Translations under genes and position numbers: made by a program | Notes under the pieces: model-generated | The model's input: the letters and a program-made list of their open reading frames with translations, nothing else | Databases searched by the model: none | Told to the model about the DNA's origin: nothing | Part shown: piece after piece, positions 1-6,395 of the stretch | How the letters are laid out: each line of letters opens with the position of its first letter | Position numbering within the stretch: position 1 is the stretch's first letter | Assembly: GCA_036274635.1 (NCBI GenBank) | Contig: DASUFI010000002.1 | Location: 1-14,958 of the forward strand | DNA length: 14,958 bases | DNA from: DASUFI01 sp036274635 | GTDB taxonomy: Bacteria > Planctomycetota > B15-G4 | Direction of reading: 5' to 3'

Positions 1-322
1 CGTCGGCCTCGAAGTCGATCTCGAAGCGCACCGCGCCCTCGTCCACCTGCCGCTCCACCTTCGTGACCGTCGACGGAGCCGCGATCTTCGCGAAGGCCTC
101 GCGCACGGCCGCCGGCGCGGCGTCGAGCGTCACGACCTGCACGTCCTCCTCCTCGCCGCCGGACTCCTCGTCCGCTTCGTCCGACTCCTTGGCGTAGCCG
201 TGCTCCTTCTCCCCGTGCTCCTTGTCGCTGTGCTCAAGGTGCGTGCCGGCGCAGGCGTAGATCGCGCCCGACAGGAGCAGCGCGGTGGCGATCGGCAGGG
301 AACGGCGGGCGGACTGGAACAT
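1..322 (-). CDS. Small PepSY-like putative lipoprotein (3' end cut by window edge)
   Basis: The 107 visible residues begin with a lipoprotein-like signal: basic MFQSARR, a hydrophobic stretch, then I21-Y22-A23-C24 (an imperfect lipobox), so Cys24 would be lipidated. Residues 25-60 form a low-complexity linker rich in His, Lys, Glu and Asp, with KEHG twice (KEHGEKEHG). From about residue 62 the pattern is that of PepSY-like domains: VTLDAAPAAVREAFAK, then TVTKVERQVDEGAVRFEIDF, a helix followed by beta strands. Such small exported domains are thought to bind peptides or inhibit proteases; the exact role here is unknown. The ATG at 322 is supported by a strong Shine-Dalgarno GGAGGA (334-329) six bases upstream. 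It lies 112 bases downstream of the glycosyltransferase gene on the same strand, so it could be in that operon or have its own promoter. Very similar small PepSY lipoproteins exist widely, but the sequence is too short to name more precisely. Confidence 0.72.
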   Translation of the reverse strand, partial: MFQSARRSLPIATALLLSGAIYACAGTHLEHSDKEHGEKEHGYAKESDEADEESGGEEEDVQVVTLDAAPAAVREAFAKIAAPSTVTKVERQVDEGAVRFEIDFEAD

Positions 323-434
323 GGCGATTCCTCCGGCTGCGGGTCGGTGAGCGCCGGCAGCGCGGCGCGATCAGGCCGGGAGCGTAGTGAGTCGTCCAGC
401 CACGAGGCATGACGTCTCGGCCATTCGACCCCTC

Positions 435-2021
435 TCAAGGTTTCGCGGGGATGATGCGGTAGACCTCCATGTCGCTCAGCGCCCAGCGCTCGTCCGGCGC
501 GGCGCGGAAGGACTGCAGCAGCTCGAGGCGGCCGGCCCAGCGCGCCCCGTGGAGCTCGGAGAGCCACGGCAGCCGGCCCGCGTTGCGCGAGTCCACCAGC
601 AGCGTGTGGATGCCGAGGCGCTCGAGCTGGTCCAGCGCCGCGCCGAGGTCGGGCGCGAGCCCCGGGCGCCGGTACGGGAAGTCCGGCAGCGCGGCCGTCT
701 CGGGCGGCAGCTCGCCGGCCGCGCGCGCCTCGTCGCAGGCCAGCTGCAGCAGGTCGCCGCCCTCGACGAGGGCCACCGGGGGTGACACGTGGCGCACCGT
801 CCACGCGGCCCACGCGTCGCGCACGCGCGGCGTGCGGGGCGCGAGCGGATTCGTGCGCACGGCCAGCTCGCCGCGCGCGAAGGCCAGCGGCACCTGCGCC
901 GCGAGCGCGAGGGCGAAGACCGCGGTGAGCGCGCGCGGCCACGGGCTGGCCTCGGCGAGCCGCGCGAAGGCCGCGGAACCGATCACGAACACGAAGGGCA
1001 GCGTCATGGCCATGTAGCGCGGGTCGCCGAACACCGCGAACACCGGCACCAGCCCGAGCAGCAGCGCGGCGGGCACCAGCAGGCAGAGCAGCACGTCAAG
1101 CCCGCGCCGCGCCCAGAGCCAGATGCCGGCCGCGAGCAGCAGCGCCCACAGCGCACCGATCTCGAGCAGGAAGTACCAGCCGATGCGCAGCGCCCCGTGC
1201 ACCACGAACTTGTCCAGCCACTGCGCCGGGGTGTGCGAGGCGAGGTAGTTGCCCAGCGACGGGATCGGCACGCTCGGGTCCCACACCTGCGCGTAGCTGT
1301 CCACGAAGTACTTGGAGTTCTCGCCGTAGGAGAAGGGCGAGCCGAAGGTCCGCGCGCGCAGCACGAGGTGCGGCAGCGAGAGCGCGACGAAGAGCAGCGG
1401 CAGCCACAGCAGCGGCGCGAGGCGCAGCCCGGCGCGGCGGCGCACGATGGCCGCGTACACGAGCAGCGCCAGGAGCAGGAACAGCCCGCTGGGCTTGACC
1501 CAGAAGGACAGGCTGGCGAGCGCCGTCGCGCCCAGCAGCGGCCGCAGCCGCCCCTGCGAGCGGGCGGCCCACGCCGCGCTCCACGTGGCGAGCAGCACGA
1601 AGAGAGGATCCGCGTAGGCGATGCCGCCCAACCAGATGAGCGTCGTCGAGCACGCCAGCGCGAGGACCGCCAGCAGCGCAGCCCGTTCGCCCGCCGCGCG
1701 CCGCGCCAGCGACGCCACCGGGAAGGCGCAGGCCGCGACGAGCAGCACCGAGAGCAGGCGCGCGAGCTGCATGGCGTCGCCGCGCGCGCGGACGCCCAGC
1801 AGCTCCATCGCGCCTGCCAGCAGCAGCGGCCAGCCGACCGGGTGCGCCGTGGCGGTCCAGTCGCCGGCGCGCAGTGCGAAGGCCTGGTCGAGGTAGGACA
1901 GCGCGTCCTCGCGCAGCACGGTGTCGAAGGGAGCGCAGAGGGTGCCGAGCGTCGCGAGCGCGAGGGCGGCGAGCGTGGCCGCGACCGGCACGAGGCGCCC
2001 GCGTGCGGTGTCCGGTGTCAT
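435..2021 (-). CDS. Polytopic GT-C glycosyltransferase (GT39/ArnT-PMT-like)
   Basis: This 528-residue integral membrane protein has about 10-12 hydrophobic helices between residues 10 and 390 and a soluble C-terminal region of about 130 residues. After the first helix comes an acidic pair, E38-D39, in REDALSYLDQAFAL, followed by TAHPVGWPLLLAG (58-70). This layout (acidic catalytic loop after TM1, then an HP-GWPLL segment) is typical of GT-C enzymes related to PMT_2/GT39, which move sugars from polyprenyl-phosphate donors onto lipid or protein acceptors on the outer face of the cytoplasmic membrane. Donor and acceptor cannot be read from the sequence. The ATG at 2021 has GGGAG upstream with a four-base spacer and lies only 18 bases after the tsaD stop, so the two genes are probably one transcript. 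A 6-bp GC hairpin (351-368) lies downstream but has no T run. The family call is firm; substrate and exact subfamily are open. Confidence 0.82.
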   Translation of the reverse strand: MTPDTARGRLVPVAATLAALALATLGTLCAPFDTVLREDALSYLDQAFALRAGDWTATAHPVGWPLLLAGAMELLGVRARGDAMQLARLLSVLLVAACAFPVASLARRAAGERAALLAVLALACSTTLIWLGGIAYADPLFVLLATWSAAWAARSQGRLRPLLGATALASLSFWVKPSGLFLLLALLVYAAIVRRRAGLRLAPLLWLPLLFVALSLPHLVLRARTFGSPFSYGENSKYFVDSYAQVWDPSVPIPSLGNYLASHTPAQWLDKFVVHGALRIGWYFLLEIGALWALLLAAGIWLWARRGLDVLLCLLVPAALLLGLVPVFAVFGDPRYMAMTLPFVFVIGSAAFARLAEASPWPRALTAVFALALAAQVPLAFARGELAVRTNPLAPRTPRVRDAWAAWTVRHVSPPVALVEGGDLLQLACDEARAAGELPPETAALPDFPYRRPGLAPDLGAALDQLERLGIHTLLVDSRNAGRLPWLSELHGARWAGRLELLQSFRAAPDERWALSDMEVYRIIPAKP

Positions 2022-2039
2022 GCTGCTCCCGCCGTCGCG

Positions 2040-3143
2040 CTAGTCCATCCGCGCCAGCACGTCCTGCTCCAGCCCCGCCGTGCGGCCCGCGCGGAACAGC
2101 GCGTCTCCGAGCCCCGCGATCATCACGGCGTTGTCGGTGGCCAGCGCGATGGGCGGCACGAAGAGCGGCAGCCCGCGCTCGTCGGCCGCGGCCTGCGCGC
2201 GGGCACGCAACTCGGAGTTGGCCGCGACGCCGCCGCAGATAACGAGGCCGCGCGCGCCGAGGCGCTGCGCGGCCTCGAGCAGCCGGCCCACCAGCACGTC
2301 CACGACGGCGGTCTGGAAGCTGGCGGCGAGGTCCGCGGCGCTGACGCCGGGCAGAAGCGTGACGCGTCGCGCGCGGTCCTCGGCGCTCTCGTTCGTGCCG
2401 GCCCGCGGCGCGCGCCAGGTCGTGCGCGGCGCATTGGGACCGCGCGCGGCGTAGAGCACGGCGGTCTTGAGACCCGAGAAGGAGAAGTCCAGCGAGGCGG
2501 GGTCGGGGCGGCTGCGCGGGAACCGGAAGGCGCGCGCGTCGCCGCTGCGCGCCAGCTTGTCGATGGCCGGGCCGCCGGGGTACGGCAGGCCCAGCAGGGC
2601 GGCCACCTTGTCGTAGGCCTCGCCCGCGGCGTCGTCGCGCGTGCGGGCGACGAGGCGGTGGCTTGCCGGGCCCTCGCTGGCGTAGAGCGAAGTGTGCCCG
2701 CCCGACACGACCAGCGAGGCCAGCGGCCACGGCGGTTCGGTGCTCTCGCCCGCGGCCGCGCGCTGCGCCATCCACGGCATGAGCGCGCCGTGGATGTGCG
2801 CGTGCACGTGGTTCACCGGCACGAGCGGCAGGCCGGTGGCGAGCGCGAGGCCCTTGGCGGTGGAGAGGCCCACGAGCAGGCAGCCCACGAGGCCGGGCGT
2901 GACGGTGACCGCGATCGCATCCAGGTCCGCCAGCGGCGTGCGCGCCTCGTCGAGCACCTCCTGCAACAGCGGGAAGAGCACCTCGAGGTGGCTGCGGCTG
3001 GCCAGCTCGGGGATCACGCCGCCGAAGCGACGGTGCAGGTCGATCTGGCTGGCGACGCGCTGCGCGCGCACTTGCCAGCCGTCAACGACGACCGCGGCGG
3101 CGGTCTCGTCGCACGAGGTTTCGATGCCGAGCAGGGTGGCCAC
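2040..3143 (-). CDS. tsaD: tRNA N6-adenosine threonylcarbamoyltransferase TsaD
   Basis: TsaD transfers the threonylcarbamoyl group from threonylcarbamoyl-AMP to A37 of ANN-decoding tRNAs, acting in the cytoplasm with TsaB and TsaE (neither is in this window). The 367 residues carry the family signatures in order: LGIETSCDET at the N terminus, NHVHAHIHG with metal ligands H112 and H116, VSGGHT (146-151), GEAYDKVAALLGLPYPGGP (174-192), DFSFSGLKTAV (219-229), CGGVAANSELR (303-313) and ATDNAVMIAG with ligand D337. The start chosen is the GTG at 3143, placing the invariant LGIETSCDE four residues in; a GTG at 3188 would add 15 Arg-rich residues not expected in the family. No strong Shine-Dalgarno precedes either start. 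At 367 residues it is longer than usual (about 340) because of an extra segment of about 30 residues after SGLKTAV. It is followed closely by the glycosyltransferase gene and diverges from the M42 lipoprotein gene. Confidence 0.96.
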   Translation of the reverse strand: MATLLGIETSCDETAAAVVVDGWQVRAQRVASQIDLHRRFGGVIPELASRSHLEVLFPLLQEVLDEARTPLADLDAIAVTVTPGLVGCLLVGLSTAKGLALATGLPLVPVNHVHAHIHGALMPWMAQRAAAGESTEPPWPLASLVVSGGHTSLYASEGPASHRLVARTRDDAAGEAYDKVAALLGLPYPGGPAIDKLARSGDARAFRFPRSRPDPASLDFSFSGLKTAVLYAARGPNAPRTTWRAPRAGTNESAEDRARRVTLLPGVSAADLAASFQTAVVDVLVGRLLEAAQRLGARGLVICGGVAANSELRARAQAAADERGLPLFVPPIALATDNAVMIAGLGDALFRAGRTAGLEQDVLARMD

Positions 3144-3210
3144 GCGGCGAAACGGTAGCGCCGCGCGGCCCCAGCGACCAGCAGGCACGGCTCAAGAGGC
3201 GGGGGGCGTG

Positions 3211-3274
3211 GATCGATCAGGGAAAGGTGGCTCGGCCCCCGTGCCGAGCGCGCGCAGCCTCCTCCTGACCGATC
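3211..3274. repeat. Nested inverted repeat in the tsaD / M42 divergent intergenic region
   Basis: The outer arms GATCGATCAGG (3211-3221) and CCTGACCGATC (3264-3274) pair over 11 positions with one mismatch. Inside them GCTCGGC (3230-3236) and GCCGAGC (3243-3249) form a perfect 7-bp stem with a six-base loop. The two dyads are almost co-centred. Because it lies between two divergent genes, a transcription terminator is not expected; an operator or a structured leader is possible. The rest of this 243-base gap (3144-3386) holds only the 16-base palindrome described separately and no clear promoter hexamers. Confidence 0.4.
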
Positions 3275-3359
3275 GACTGCCGACCCACCACCCGCCGGCC
3301 GGGCCGCGCCGTGCGCGCGACCTGGCCCGCGGTGTTTAGGATGCGCGGCTTCGTCGACG

Positions 3360-3375
3360 GCGCGCCGCGGCGCGC
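3360..3375. repeat. Perfect 16-base palindrome abutting the M42 gene's ribosome binding site
   Basis: GCGCGCCGCGGCGCGC reads identically on both strands and ends one base before the Shine-Dalgarno GAGGAGG (3376-3382) of the M42 lipoprotein gene. In the mRNA it could fold into a short GC-rich hairpin beside the ribosome binding site, or it could be a protein-binding site. In DNA this rich in GC, alternating G/C palindromes also arise by chance, so function is uncertain. Confidence 0.35.
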
Positions 3376-3386
3376 GAGGAGGTGTG

Positions 3387-5537
3387 ATGCGGGCGAGGTG
3401 GATGTGGGCGGCGGTGGCGATGCTGGGCGCATGCGCGACGTACACGACGCCCGAGGGTCCCGAGAATCCCATGCAGGAACCGACGTCCGCCCCGGTGGGA
3501 CATGAGACGCCCGGACTGGGAGGCACCGCCAGGCTGTCGCGAGACGAAGTCGCGCCCGTGGGACACGAGTTCGGGCGGCTCGACCGTCTCGCCGGCACCT
3601 TCAACGGACAGCGCTCCGTCGCCCTCGAGCACGACGCCTGCGGCGGCCTCATCGTGCGTCGCGCCGGCGACACGTCGCCCGTGCGCCTGCTCATCGCCGT
3701 AGGTGTCGACGAGCCGGGCTACGTGGTCTCGCAGATCCGCGAGGACGGTCTGCTGCGCGTGCGCACCGTCGGCGTGCGACTCGGCGAGGCCTTCCACCTC
3801 GCGCGCGAGGGTCGGCCGGTCGTCGTCTTCACCCGCGACTCCGCGGTGCCGGGCGTGCTGTTGGTCAGCTCGCTCCATCTGCGCGCGCCGCGGCCGGAGG
3901 TCTTCGACGAGGACGACCTGTGGCTCGACGTGGGAGCCGACTCGCCCGGCGACGTGGCGGCGCTGGGCATCGGCCTGCTCGACCCCGTGGTGATGAGCGA
4001 GACGGTGCGCCTCGCCGGAAACCGCACTGCCGGCACGGCTGCCGGCGCGCGCGCGCTGGCCGACGTGCTGGCCGGCGCCACCGCAGCCGCGACGCAGGCC
4101 GGACAGCTTGCCGAGGGCGTGGCCGTCGCCTTCGTCGCGCAGTCGCAGGTGGGCATCAGCCTGGCGCACGACCAAGCGCCGGTGCCCGCACCGCTGGGCC
4201 GCGGCGGCGAGGCCGTCGTGCGGCGGCTGCGCCCGGCCGAGACCATCATCCTGCGCGCGGCAGTCGACGTCCCCGACGCGCTGCGCGGCCCCGACCCCGT
4301 GCGCGGCGAGGAAACGGCCTGGAAGGTGCTCGAGCTGCGGGTGCGCTACGCCGGCACGCCGGTGGAAACGGTGGACGACGCCGACCGCCTCGCTCTCGCC
4401 GGGCGCCTCTGGACGCTGCTCGGTGCCACGGGCGATGTTCCGGCGCTGCCGCCGGTAGGGTCGTACTGGAAGTCCATCGGTTCGACTCCGCAGCGGTCCG
4501 ATCCGGATGCGTTCAGGCTGCTGCAGTCGCTGGTCCTGCCGCGCGGCGTCTCGGGCCACGAGGGCCCGGTGCGCGACGAGATCCGCCGGCAGCTGGCCGA
4601 CATCAACCCCGCCTGGAAGCCCGAGGAGGACAGCGGCGGCAACCTCGTGCTCGTCCTCGGAGAGGGCCCGCACACCTACGCCTTCGCGGCGCACATGGAC
4701 GAGATCGGCCTGCAAGTGAAGGCGATCCACGACGACGGCCTGCTCGAGACCACGCGCCGCGGTGGCATGCTCCCGCACCTCTACCGCGAGACGGTGATGG
4801 AGCTGGTGACGCACGACGGCCGGGTGCTGCCGTGCGTCGCGCTGCCACGGCCGAAGGACAGCAAGAAGGAGGAGGACCCGCCGATCCTGCTCGACGTCGG
4901 AGCGCGCAGTGCCGCCGAGGCGGCCGCGCTGGGCGTCGCGGTCGGCGACACGGCCACCGTGCCCAAGGAGCTCAACGCCCTCGGCGCGCACCGCGCCGCC
5001 GGCCGCAGCAACGACGATCGCGTCGGCTGCGCGGCCCTGCTGCTGGCATTGCGCGAGCTCGGGCCCGACGCCGACGCGCGGCTGCGCGCCGCGCAGCGCC
5101 GCGTGGTCTTCGCCTTCACCGCGCGCGAGGAAGTCGGCCTCGAGGGCGCCGACGTGCTCGCCCGCAACCTGCGGCCCGTGCCCGAGGTGGTCTTCGCCGT
5201 GGACACCTTCGTGACCAGCGACAGCCCGCTCGAGGATCCGCGCTACGCCTTCGCCAGGCTGGGCGACGGGCCGGTCCTTCGCGCGCTGGACAACTCGTCG
5301 CTCACGCCGGTGTCGGTTCTCGACCGCGTGCGCGCGGTCGCGGGCCCGGCCGGCATCCCGCTGCAGCTCGGCACCATGGGCGGCGGCAACGACGGCAGCC
5401 GCTTCGTGCCCGAGGGCAGCATCGACTGCCCGCTCGCCTGGCCGCAGCGCTGCAGCCATTCGCGCGTGGAGACGCTGGACCTGCGCGACCTGCAGGCGCT
5501 GGGCCACCTGCTCGCGGTCGTGGCGCAGCAGTACTGA
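3387..5537 (+). CDS. Tandem M42-family aminopeptidase lipoprotein (degenerate first module, intact second module)
   Basis: This 716-residue protein starts with a clean lipoprotein signal (MRARWMWAAVAMLGAC, lipobox LGAC, Cys16), so it should be exported and membrane-anchored. The C-terminal module (about 372-716) is an M42 (TET/glutamyl aminopeptidase-like) metallopeptidase with all expected residues: H436 in AAHMDEIG, Asp of NDDR (543-544), catalytic E581 and ligand E582 in AREEVGLEG, D606 in AVDTF and H691 in CSHSRVE. The N-terminal module (about 45-355) aligns with it: VGHE/SGHE, DACGGLIV/DSGGNLVL, AVGVDEPG/AAHMDEIG, NRTA/NDDR, AQSQVG/AREEVG, RYAGTPVE/RCSHSRVE. The catalytic or metal residues there have become G106, R213/T214, S253, Q254 and G323, and about 80 residues near its C-terminal end are missing. 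It is therefore most likely inactive and structural or regulatory. The ATG at 3387 has GAGGAGG four bases upstream; a GTG directly before it would be too close. M42 enzymes are usually cytosolic oligomers, so an envelope location is unusual. Convergent with lemA, 13 bases apart. Confidence 0.88.
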   Translation: MRARWMWAAVAMLGACATYTTPEGPENPMQEPTSAPVGHETPGLGGTARLSRDEVAPVGHEFGRLDRLAGTFNGQRSVALEHDACGGLIVRRAGDTSPVRLLIAVGVDEPGYVVSQIREDGLLRVRTVGVRLGEAFHLAREGRPVVVFTRDSAVPGVLLVSSLHLRAPRPEVFDEDDLWLDVGADSPGDVAALGIGLLDPVVMSETVRLAGNRTAGTAAGARALADVLAGATAAATQAGQLAEGVAVAFVAQSQVGISLAHDQAPVPAPLGRGGEAVVRRLRPAETIILRAAVDVPDALRGPDPVRGEETAWKVLELRVRYAGTPVETVDDADRLALAGRLWTLLGATGDVPALPPVGSYWKSIGSTPQRSDPDAFRLLQSLVLPRGVSGHEGPVRDEIRRQLADINPAWKPEEDSGGNLVLVLGEGPHTYAFAAHMDEIGLQVKAIHDDGLLETTRRGGMLPHLYRETVMELVTHDGRVLPCVALPRPKDSKKEEDPPILLDVGARSAAEAAALGVAVGDTATVPKELNALGAHRAAGRSNDDRVGCAALLLALRELGPDADARLRAAQRRVVFAFTAREEVGLEGADVLARNLRPVPEVVFAVDTFVTSDSPLEDPRYAFARLGDGPVLRALDNSSLTPVSVLDRVRAVAGPAGIPLQLGTMGGGNDGSRFVPEGSIDCPLAWPQRCSHSRVETLDLRDLQALGHLLAVVAQQY

Positions 5538-5550
5538 GCCCGACGGGCGG

Positions 5551-6114
5551 CTAGGCCTTGAACGAGACCTTCGGCGCCTCGCGCTGCTCCGCGTCCTTCA
5601 GCTCGAAGAACTCGCGCCGCGAGAAGCCGAAGGAGCTGGCCACCATGTTGCCGGGGAAGACCTCGATGCTCGTGTTCAGCTGGCGCACGTTGCCGTTGTA
5701 GACGGTGCGCGCGCGCTGGATGCGGTCCTCGGTGTCGGCCAGCGCGCCCTGCAGCTGCTGGAAGCTGGCGTTGGCCTTGAGGTCCGGGTAGCGCTCGGAC
5801 AGGGCGAAGATCTGGCGCAGGCCCGCGGAGAGGGTGTTCTCGGCCTGGGCGGCCGCGGCGGGCGAGGCCTGCGGCGCGGCGGCGGCGTTGCGCGCCTGGA
5901 TCACGGCCTCGAGCGTCCCGCGCTCGTGCGCGGCGTAGCCCTTCACCGTCTCGACCAGGTTGGGCACGAGGTCGTGCCGGCGCTTCAGCTCGGTGTCGAT
6001 GCCGGCCCAGGACTCGTCGCACGCGTTGCGCGCGCGCACCAGGCCGTTGAAGACGCCGACGATCCACAGCACCAGCAGCAGCAGGATGCCCAGCGGCACG
6101 AGCAGGAAGGCCAT
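5551..6114 (-). CDS. lemA: LemA family membrane protein
   Basis: The 187 residues match LemA over the whole length. A single N-terminal membrane helix (about 2-24) is followed by a long helical domain with the family blocks ARNACDESWAGIDTELKRRHDLVPNLVETVKGY (28-60), AAHERGTLEAVIQAR (61-75), VYNGNVRQLN (138-147) and IEVFPGNMVASSFGFSRREFFE (150-171). LemA proteins are anchored in the cytoplasmic membrane with the coiled helical bundle outside; their molecular role is still not settled. The ATG at 6114 is preferred over an in-frame ATG at 6120 because GGGAG then sits six bases upstream instead of touching the start. LemA is often next to htpX or a TPM-domain gene; neither is present here. Its downstream end converges on the M42 gene, and the Type IIG gene lies upstream in the same direction. 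The 281 bases between them (6115-6395) hold no gene that I can support. Confidence 0.95.
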   Translation of the reverse strand: MAFLLVPLGILLLLVLWIVGVFNGLVRARNACDESWAGIDTELKRRHDLVPNLVETVKGYAAHERGTLEAVIQARNAAAAPQASPAAAAQAENTLSAGLRQIFALSERYPDLKANASFQQLQGALADTEDRIQRARTVYNGNVRQLNTSIEVFPGNMVASSFGFSRREFFELKDAEQREAPKVSFKA

Positions 6115-6376
6115 CGTCATCTCCCGGAGGCGGCCCGCGCGGGACGGCACCTCGAGGCGCCATGCCAGCACGCAGCCGGGCCGGATGTCCAGCGGCAAGG
6201 CTTGGACGACGAGCTGCGGATTGCGACCGCAAAGAGAGTGGCAGGCGGCAAGGCAAGCGCCGCCTTTCAGGCCCCGCTATCCGGACCGCGCCGGGTCACA
6301 ACCCACGCGGCCCAGCTGCGTGCTGGAAGGGTTCGGCAAGTGGGCGGCGGACCGGCTTACGGCAGCGCGGGATTGT

Positions 6377-6395
6377 GGCGCCGGTGTCCGGCGCC
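6377..6395 (-). terminator. Hairpin directly after the Type IIG gene (possible terminator)
   Basis: GGCGCCGG (6377-6384) and CCGGCGCC (6388-6395) form a perfect 8-bp stem with a three-base loop, starting at the base next to the stop codon of the restriction-modification gene. No T run follows on the minus strand, so it would be a stem-only or Rho-assisted terminator, or simply an mRNA 3' stabiliser. It would separate this gene's transcript from lemA downstream. Confidence 0.42.

Noticed and set aside
351..368. GCGCCG / CGGCGC hairpin after the glycosyltransferase gene as a terminator
   Set aside because: Only six base pairs and no T run; too weak in DNA of this composition to call.
789..3158. 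A 789-codon plus-strand open frame across the glycosyltransferase and tsaD
   Set aside because: It runs through two well-supported minus-strand genes and their junction; composition is repetitive Arg/Glu/Gln/His with no recognisable motif.
3337..3342. TAGGAT upstream of the M42 gene as a -10 promoter element
   Set aside because: Only four of six consensus bases, and there is no -35-like hexamer at a suitable distance.
3336..5507. A 723-codon open frame on the minus strand, opposite the M42 gene
   Set aside because: Antisense to a gene with clear M42 motifs; its translation is rich in Arg, His, Gln and Ala without domains, as expected for a shadow frame in GC-rich DNA.
6243..6265. AGGCGGC / GCCGCCT hairpin followed by TTT, as a plus-strand terminator
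   Set aside because: No plus-strand gene ends upstream of it; it lies in the region ahead of lemA, which is transcribed the other way.
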